Shown: positions 16,127 through 19,730 of the stretch, piece after piece
Layout: every line of letters begins with the position of its first letter
How positions within the stretch are numbered: position 1 is the stretch's first letter
NCBI GenBank assembly: GCA_036524775.1
Contig: DATDBO010000039.1
Span: 1-19,730 of the forward strand
DNA length: 19,730 bases
Origin: VRUE01 sp036524775
GTDB taxonomy: Bacteria > Actinomycetota > Thermoleophilia > Solirubrobacterales > 70-9
Reading direction: 5' to 3'
Notes under the pieces: generated by a model
The model's database searches: none
What the model was told of the DNA's origin: nothing
What the model saw: the letters and a program-made list of their open reading frames with translations, nothing else
Translations under genes and position numbers: made by a program

Positions 16127-16136
16127 GGGGGAACCG
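16117..16136. repeat. Perfect 8-bp inverted repeat centred on the binding-protein start codon
   Basis: CGGTTCCC (16117-16124), ATGG, GGGAACCG (16129-16136). On the minus strand the start codon ATG (16126-16124) lies at the loop-stem boundary of the hairpin this would form. It may be an operator or a translational hairpin, and there is no Shine-Dalgarno sequence upstream. Confidence 0.6.
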
Positions 16137-16210
16137 ACCCCGGCGGTCCCCGATTCGTTTCGCTCGCCGTAGGCGCATCTCTTTCTGCCCATCCGGGTAA
16201 GAGTGGGCGG

Positions 16211-16702
16211 ATGGCCGACCGTCCTTCGGGGAGAGAGGAGAGCGAAGGCGAACGCCTCGACCGCAACCTGGCCGAGCTGCTGCAGGAGCTGCGCGTCGCC
16301 CTGCCCGGGGTCCAGGTGCTCTTCGCCTTCCTGCTCGCCGTCCCCTTCCAGCAGGGCTTCGCCAAAATCACCGGCTTCCAGGAGAAGGTCTTCTTTGCCA
16401 CCCTGCTCAGCACGGCAGTCTCGGCGGCGCTGCTGATCTCGCCGACGGCCTACCACCGGCTCAACTTCCGCCGGCAGAGGAAGAAGGAGCTCGTGCTCAT
16501 CTCCAACCGCCTGACGATCGCGGGCATGGGCTTCCTCGCCCTGGCGATGACCGGCGCGGTGATGTTGATCACCGATGTGCTCTTCGGCACCGCCGCCACG
16601 GTCGGGTTCAGCATCGCGGTCGCGGCGATGTTCGTCGCCTTCTGGGGGCTGCTGCCGCTTCGCCGCCGGCTCAGCGTGCCGGGCGAAGACTCGTCGGATT
16701 GA
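16211..16702 (+). CDS. DUF6328-like four-helix membrane protein
   Basis: 163 aa. A charged N-terminus (RPSGREESEGERLDRNLAEL) leads into LLQELRVALPGVQVLFAFLL, a segment I recognise from the actinobacterial DUF6328 group. Four membrane helices follow (about 33-50, 58-79, 101-124, 129-150), with a basic loop RLNFRRQRKKE between helices 2 and 3. No catalytic motif is visible and the function is unknown. The ATG at 16211 has no ribosome binding site; TAAGAG lies 7 nt upstream, so a leaderless start is possible. It is divergent from the binding lipoprotein gene and convergent with the HD gene (21-nt gap containing a weak CGGGC/GCCCG hairpin). Confidence 0.72.
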   Translation: MADRPSGREESEGERLDRNLAELLQELRVALPGVQVLFAFLLAVPFQQGFAKITGFQEKVFFATLLSTAVSAALLISPTAYHRLNFRRQRKKELVLISNRLTIAGMGFLALAMTGAVMLITDVLFGTAATVGFSIAVAAMFVAFWGLLPLRRRLSVPGEDSSD

Positions 16703-16723
16703 CGACCGGCGGGCGCGGGCCCG

Positions 16724-17347
16724 TCAGCAGAGCGTGGCGCGCTCGTCCTCGGCGCGCTGGCCCCAGAGGCCGACCATCTCGTCGGCGAACCGGTCGACCA
16801 GCGGCGCTCCTTCGGGTTCGCTGGAGAAGAGCATTTCCAGGTCGAACTCCCAGACGAGGATCTTGAGGTCGAGCGAGACGGGCAGGTCCCGGTCGACCTC
16901 CTCGCCGAGGACCTCGTAGGCGCCGCGCACGACGATCACGTTGGCGGTCTTGTCGGCGGCGAAGACCGCCCGGGCCCCGTCGCCGGCCGCCGCGACGCGC
17001 TCGCGGTGCTCTTCCTTGCGCTCCTCGTAGTCTGCGATCGAGTCGTCTTCGGTCAGCGCCTCGACCAGCTCGACGACCTCGTCGCCGAAGCGCCCGCGCA
17101 GCGAGCCCGGCTCGACCTCGGCGTGCTCGGCGACGTCGTGCAGCAGACCCGCGGCGACGACCTCGTCCGCGAAGCCGTGCTCCTCGAGCAGCTCGGCGAC
17201 GGCAAGCGGGTGGTCCACGAAGGGGACCTCGTCGCAGCCGGTGTGGCGGGACTGCCCGGCGTGGGCCTGGCGCGCCACCGAGAGAGCGCCCCGGACCAGG
17301 GCGGAGCGCTCAGCCTTGGAGTCGATCCGACTGGATGAGTACGGCAT
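16724..17347 (-). CDS. HD-domain hydrolase of the SpoT/MESH1 (ppGpp hydrolase-like) type
   Basis: 207 aa from the ATG at 17345-17347. Residues 12-170 form a single HD domain: SVARQAHAGQ, VDHPLAVAELL (His46), AAGLLHDVAEHAEV (His70-Asp71, Glu74), LRGRFGDEVVELVEALTED and FAADKTANV (Asp132). This order matches the (p)ppGpp hydrolase half of RelA/SpoT and the stand-alone MESH1 enzymes. No synthetase, TGS or ACT domain is present. The usual HDxxED reads HDVAEH, so the last acidic residue is replaced by His. The expected role is manganese-dependent hydrolysis of an alarmone or another nucleotide; that is inference. It lies 104 nt downstream of the MBL gene on the same strand. The frame is open far upstream, but that part is antisense noise. 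Confidence 0.78.
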   Translation of the reverse strand: MPYSSSRIDSKAERSALVRGALSVARQAHAGQSRHTGCDEVPFVDHPLAVAELLEEHGFADEVVAAGLLHDVAEHAEVEPGSLRGRFGDEVVELVEALTEDDSIADYEERKEEHRERVAAAGDGARAVFAADKTANVIVVRGAYEVLGEEVDRDLPVSLDLKILVWEFDLEMLFSSEPEGAPLVDRFADEMVGLWGQRAEDERATLC

Positions 17348-17388
17348 CCCGCGTGCAGGGTAACGGACCGAACGAGAAAAGTACTCTA

Positions 17389-17409
17389 TTCGTACCGAAA
17401 CGGGACGAA
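17389..17409. repeat. Imperfect inverted repeat upstream of the HD gene
   Basis: TTCGTACC (17389-17396), GAAAC, GGGACGAA (17402-17409): 7 of 8 arm positions pair. The gap 17348-17451 is clearly richer in A+T than its surroundings and on the minus strand also contains TAGAGT (17383-17388), a possible -10. It suggests that the HD gene may have its own promoter. Confidence 0.35.
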
Positions 17410-17451
17410 TGTCTGGCGGGAAGTGGGGTGGCAGCGGTGCGGAAGCGCTTC

Positions 17452-18333
17452 TCAGCCGGCCGCCGCAGCGGACGGCACCGGCGCCCGCACGTCGAGCTCC
17501 GCCCCCTCGACCGCCAGCTCGACCGCCGCGGGGTCGCCGCCTCCGGCCGCCCAGCTCTCCCGCGCTTCCGCTCCCAACCGGTCGAGCTGCTCGTCGGAGT
17601 GCAGCGGGTCGTGGTGGAAGAGCAGCGTGCGCTCCGCGCCCGTCCGCCGGGCGAAGCTGAGCGCGTGCGAGAGCGAGGAGTGGCCCCATCCGAGGTGCTC
17701 GGGGTACTCGGCGTCGGCGTACTGGCCGTCGTGGATCAAGAGCGAGGCGTCGTGGGCGAGGGCGAAGCCGGATATCCACTCGTCCTCGAGCGTGTCGAGG
17801 TCGGCGCCGAGGGCGGGCTCGTGGTCGGGGATGTAGGCGAGCGAGGAGTCGCCGTCGTCGATCCGGTAGCCGAGCGTCGGCCCGCGGTGCGAGACCGAGG
17901 CGGCGCGGATCCGCGCCGGGCCGATCTCCCACTCGGCCTCGGGCGTGTGGCGGAAGGAGACGTCGCAGGGCAGCTCGCGCACCTCGACCGGGCTGAGCGG
18001 GGCCGAGATGTAGCGGGCGATGCGGTCGCGCAGCGAGGCCTCGGGAGAGGCCGGGCCCCAGATCACGATCTCGGTCTGCGGGCGGAAGCAGGGCGCGAAG
18101 AAGACCAGGCCCTGGATGTGGTCGAGGTGCAGGTGGGTGAGCAGGATGTGCAGGCGCGAGGGCTCATCCGGCAGGGCGAGGCCGAGGTTGCGGATGCCGG
18201 TGCCGGCGTCGAGCGCCAGCAGCGAGCCGTCGGAGAGGGTGACGCCGACGCAGGAGGTGTTGCCGCCGTAGCGGATCGTCTCCGGCCCTGGGGAGGGGAC
18301 CGAGCCGCGCGTGCCCCAGAGCTTGACCTTCAT
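17452..18333 (-). CDS. MBL-fold metallohydrolase (RNase Z/PhnP/cyclic-nucleotide phosphodiesterase-like)
   Basis: 293 aa metallo-beta-lactamase-fold phosphodiesterase-type enzyme. It opens with WGTRGSVPSPGPETIRYGGN and LLALDAGTGIRNLG, typical of the COG1235-like branch. Metal ligands are THLHLDH (His67, His69, Asp71, His72), His149 (SVSHRGPT), Asp170 (YIPDHEP) and His240 (LLFHHDPLHSD). The binuclear zinc set is therefore complete. Members of this branch cleave phosphodiester bonds in RNA, cyclic nucleotides or cyclic phosphates; the substrate cannot be chosen from sequence. The ATG abuts the stop of the PAS gene (TAG|ATG), so the two are translationally coupled and probably one functional unit. 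No signal peptide; cytoplasmic. Confidence 0.87.
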   Translation of the reverse strand: MKVKLWGTRGSVPSPGPETIRYGGNTSCVGVTLSDGSLLALDAGTGIRNLGLALPDEPSRLHILLTHLHLDHIQGLVFFAPCFRPQTEIVIWGPASPEASLRDRIARYISAPLSPVEVRELPCDVSFRHTPEAEWEIGPARIRAASVSHRGPTLGYRIDDGDSSLAYIPDHEPALGADLDTLEDEWISGFALAHDASLLIHDGQYADAEYPEHLGWGHSSLSHALSFARRTGAERTLLFHHDPLHSDEQLDRLGAEARESWAAGGGDPAAVELAVEGAELDVRAPVPSAAAAG

Positions 18334-18774
18334 CTATGCCGCCGCTCCGTTCGGCGAGGAGTCGGCCTCGGGCGCGGCGGGCCAGAAGACGGCGATCGCG
18401 CCGCGCGAGCCGTGCGCCGTCTGGATCGGGAAGGCCGAGGCCTCGACCCGGTGGTGGGCGCCGTCGATCGAGCGGATCTCGAATTCGGCGTGGGCGGGGC
18501 GGTCGTCGCGCACGGCGACCACCAGCGGCAGGTCGTCGTAGGGGATCGGCTCGCCGCTCGCGTCGAAGGGGCCGAAGAGGGCACCCCACTCTTCGGCGCC
18601 GACCGTGCCCAGCTCCTCCCACGGCTTGCCCAGCAGCAGCCCGGCCGCCTCGTTGTAGAAGACCAGCAGCCCGCCCTCGTCGACGAGGAAGGCGGGGGTC
18701 GAGAGCGCCGACATCAGGTTGCGGGCGAGGATCAGCTCGAGCGGCTTCTGGGTGGGGGTAGTGGAAATCGACAC
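18334..18774 (-). CDS. Single PAS-domain sensor protein
   Basis: 146 aa, start GTG at 18772-18774, with GGAGG 12 nt upstream on the minus strand (rather far). Residues about 14-135 are one PAS fold: RNLMSALSTPAFLVDEGGLLVFYNEAA, then a helical part GKPWEELGTVGAEEWGALF, then the PYDDLPLVVAVRDDRPAHAE strand and HHRVEASAFPI...AIAVFWP. No kinase, cyclase, HTH or other output domain is attached, and the tail (136-146) is low-complexity. PAS domains bind small ligands, flavin or haem, or mediate dimerisation; no diagnostic cofactor residue is evident. The direct coupling to the MBL gene suggests it controls that enzyme. A CRP-type site lies 38 nt upstream of the start. Confidence 0.83.
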   Translation of the reverse strand: MSISTTPTQKPLELILARNLMSALSTPAFLVDEGGLLVFYNEAAGLLLGKPWEELGTVGAEEWGALFGPFDASGEPIPYDDLPLVVAVRDDRPAHAEFEIRSIDGAHHRVEASAFPIQTAHGSRGAIAVFWPAAPEADSSPNGAAA

Positions 18775-18812
18775 GTAATCGTCAAGCCTCCGCCGCGGGC
18801 GGCCAAGGCGGC

Positions 18813-18828
18813 TGTGACTTTCGTCACT
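18813..18828. promoter_or_regulatory. CRP-family binding site candidate (TGTGA-N6-TCACT)
   Basis: TGTGA CTTTCG TCACT matches the CRP consensus TGTGA-N6-TCACA at nine of ten defined positions; the inner GTGAC/GTCAC arms are perfect. It lies in the 183-nt gap between the PAS gene (-) and the small membrane protein gene (+). A possible minus-strand -10 (TAAATT, 18834-18839) would place it over the transcription start of the PAS-MBL operon. TTGTGACAA at 18885-18893 offers an extra half-site. Confidence 0.55.
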
Positions 18829-18886
18829 TAGGCAATTTACAGCGGCTTGGTGCTACCGCTACCCGGTCGGGGCGCGTTTCGATCTT

Positions 18887-18917
18887 GTGACAAAAACGAG
18901 GGCGAAGATTTTATTTT
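18887..18917 (+). promoter_or_regulatory. Possible promoter for the small membrane protein
   Basis: GTGACA (18887-18892) and TATTTT (18912-18917) are separated by 19 nt in a locally A+T-rich stretch. The spacing is long and the match weak. The stretch stands out from the G+C-rich surroundings, which is the main reason for listing it. Confidence 0.3.
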
Positions 18918-18957
18918 CGCGCACCACTCGTCGCACCGCAATCTTTACGGTGCGATC

Positions 18958-19152
18958 ATGGAGACCATGAGACAAAGCTGGACCGACGAGCGGTTGGACG
19001 ACATGAAGCAGCAGATGGAGGCAGGATTCAACCGAATCGATCAGGACATCAGAAGCCTGCAGCGAGCGATGATCTACGGAGTTGTAGCACTGTCCAGCTC
19101 GTTTATCGCCGGCTTCGCTGCCCTGATCGGCCTCTTCGCTACCCAGCTGTAG
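18958..19152 (+). CDS. Small tail-anchored coiled-coil membrane protein
   Basis: 64 aa from the ATG at 18958, or 61 aa from the ATG at 18967; neither has a well-spaced ribosome binding site (GGAGA at 18960-18964 is too close to the second). Residues 7-36 (SWTDERLDDMKQQMEAGFNR then IDQDIRSLQR) form an amphipathic, coiled-coil-like helix, followed by one membrane segment (about 39-61, YGVVALSSSFIAGFAALIGL). The W-T-D-E-R-L-D-D opening with a coiled coil and C-terminal helix resembles small hypothetical proteins I associate with Thermoleophilia. The function is unknown. Base composition is visibly lower in G+C than its neighbours. The stop codon lies inside a palindrome shared with the convergent TetR gene. 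Confidence 0.7.
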   Translation: METMRQSWTDERLDDMKQQMEAGFNRIDQDIRSLQRAMIYGVVALSSSFIAGFAALIGLFATQL

Positions 19153-19162
19153 CGCCTACAGC
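19146..19162. terminator. Palindrome spanning both stop codons of two convergent genes
   Basis: GCTGTAG (19146-19152), CGC, CTACAGC (19156-19162). The left arm ends in the TAG of the small protein; the right arm begins with the complement of the TAG of the TetR gene. The 7-bp arms are perfect and symmetric, so a compact bidirectional terminator is plausible, but no U-tract is seen on either side. Confidence 0.45.
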
Positions 19163-19730
19163 GAGGTGAGGAGGAGCTCGGTCAGCTCGGGCTCCAGGTC
19201 GCGCAGGCGCTGCGGGTCGCCGGCGGTGGCTCGGGCGGAGACGAGGGCGAGGGCGGCGCCGACCAGGCGCCGCTCGAGGCCCGGCAGGGGGGTCGTGCCG
19301 TCGGTCCGCAGCACGCTGCGCAGCATCGTGCCGAGGCGCTCGACCAGGTCGCGGCGGGCCGTGGCGAGGGCGGCGATCTGCGGCGGCGGCTCGGCGCTGA
19401 GCAGGCGGGCGACGTCGGGCTCGGCGGCGAGGGCGTCGATCGCGGCGGCGATGCCGGCGTGCGCCCGGCCGTGACGGTCGGCCTCGGCGACCGGGCCGCG
19501 CACCTCGACCAGCGCCGTACAGGCCGTTTCGATCTCCTCGTAGAGGCGCCCCGCCGCGTTCTCGTAGGTCGCCAGCAAGCAGGCCCAGAGGTCCTCGAAG
19601 TGCTGGTAGAAGGTGCGGCTGGAGACGCCCGCCAGCTCGGTCACCCGCGCGGCGGTGATGTGGCCGTAGCCCTGCTCGGCCAGCGCCGCGGCGGCGGCGT
19701 CGAGCAGGCGCAGGCGCTGGTGCGCGCGCA
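19156..19730 (-). CDS. TetR-family transcriptional regulator, N-terminus outside window
   Basis: One-component repressor-type regulator. Reading from the window edge, the minus strand gives RAHQRLRLLDAAAAALAEQG then YGHITAARVTELAGVSSRTF and YQHFEDLWACLLATYE, a full TetR helix-turn-helix with the signature TFYQHF. The in-frame GTG at 19644 falls within the recognition region and cannot be the true start; the gene continues beyond base 19730. The C-terminal ligand domain (about 130 aa) is Ala/Leu/Arg-rich, as usual for the family. Its target may be an adjacent gene outside the window. It converges on the small membrane protein gene. Confidence 0.9.
   Translation of the reverse strand, partial: RAHQRLRLLDAAAAALAEQGYGHITAARVTELAGVSSRTFYQHFEDLWACLLATYENAAGRLYEEIETACTALVEVRGPVAEADRHGRAHAGIAAAIDALAAEPDVARLLSAEPPPQIAALATARRDLVERLGTMLRSVLRTDGTTPLPGLERRLVGAALALVSARATAGDPQRLRDLEPELTELLLTSL

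Noticed and set aside
15164..16456. Longer start for the binding lipoprotein, beginning upstream of 16126
   Set aside because: The lipoprotein signal peptide (short basic n-region, hydrophobic core, GGC) starts correctly at the ATG at 16126. The extension would overlap the divergent DUF6328-like gene.
16703..16723. Terminator between the convergent DUF6328-like and HD genes
   Set aside because: Only a 5-bp CGGGC/GCCCG pairing with no U-tract; too common in G+C-rich DNA to list as a separate feature.
16724..17932. Longer 402-codon version of the HD protein reaching into the MBL gene
   Set aside because: The upstream part is Arg/Pro-rich noise antiparallel in frame to the MBL coding sequence. 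The HD fold begins just after the ATG at 17347.

Overview
The window is chromosomal DNA from a G+C-rich bacterium (roughly 70% G+C by eye), densely packed with short intergenic gaps. Several features fit an actinobacterium, most likely of the Thermoleophilia/Solirubrobacterales type: the actinobacterial Acs signature STAKPKG, a DUF6328-like membrane protein, a SHOCT-tailed PLDc_N protein, a very small 'WTDERLDD' tail-anchored protein, and several ATG starts with no Shine-Dalgarno sequence but a TANNNT box 7-9 nt upstream (leaderless style). The taxonomic call is inference. No rRNA, tRNA, CRISPR array, insertion sequence or phage gene was seen, and no gap between genes exceeds 300 bases.

Layout. 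1-1441: 3' part of a multicopper oxidase (+). 1446-3427: glnK-amtB-cutA operon (-), with touching or overlapping genes. 3522-3902 and 3936-4832: divergent glyoxalase-fold protein and alpha/beta hydrolase. 4938-8316 (+): class A penicillin-binding protein, SpoU-type RNA methyltransferase and a small PLDc_N/SHOCT membrane protein. 8389-9609 (+): secreted coiled-coil NlpC/P60 hydrolase. 9606-10997 (-): CstB-like persulfide dioxygenase/rhodanese fusion, divergent from acetyl-CoA synthetase (11051-13033, +). 13042-13848 (-): voltage-sensor-type cation channel, divergent from an MFS exporter (13957-15180, +). 15164-16126 (-): orphan osmoprotectant-type binding lipoprotein. 16211-16702 (+): DUF6328-like protein. 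16724-18774 (-): PAS protein, metallo-beta-lactamase hydrolase and SpoT/MESH1-like HD protein. 18958-19152 (+): tiny membrane protein. 19156-19730 (-): TetR regulator cut by the window edge.

Most of the window is housekeeping or niche metabolism. The parts most worth a second look are three. (i) The ammonium module: the Amt has Glu in place of the first pore histidine, its PII partner has Val in place of the modifiable Tyr51, and CutA, which has a PII-like fold, is coupled directly behind amtB. (ii) The PAS-MBL-HD cluster, which has a near-consensus CRP-type site (TGTGA-N6-TCACT) upstream. (iii) A 6TM channel with a good S4 arginine ladder but a selectivity filter one residue shorter than TVGYGD. 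Several inverted repeats sit exactly on start or stop codons and may be regulatory.
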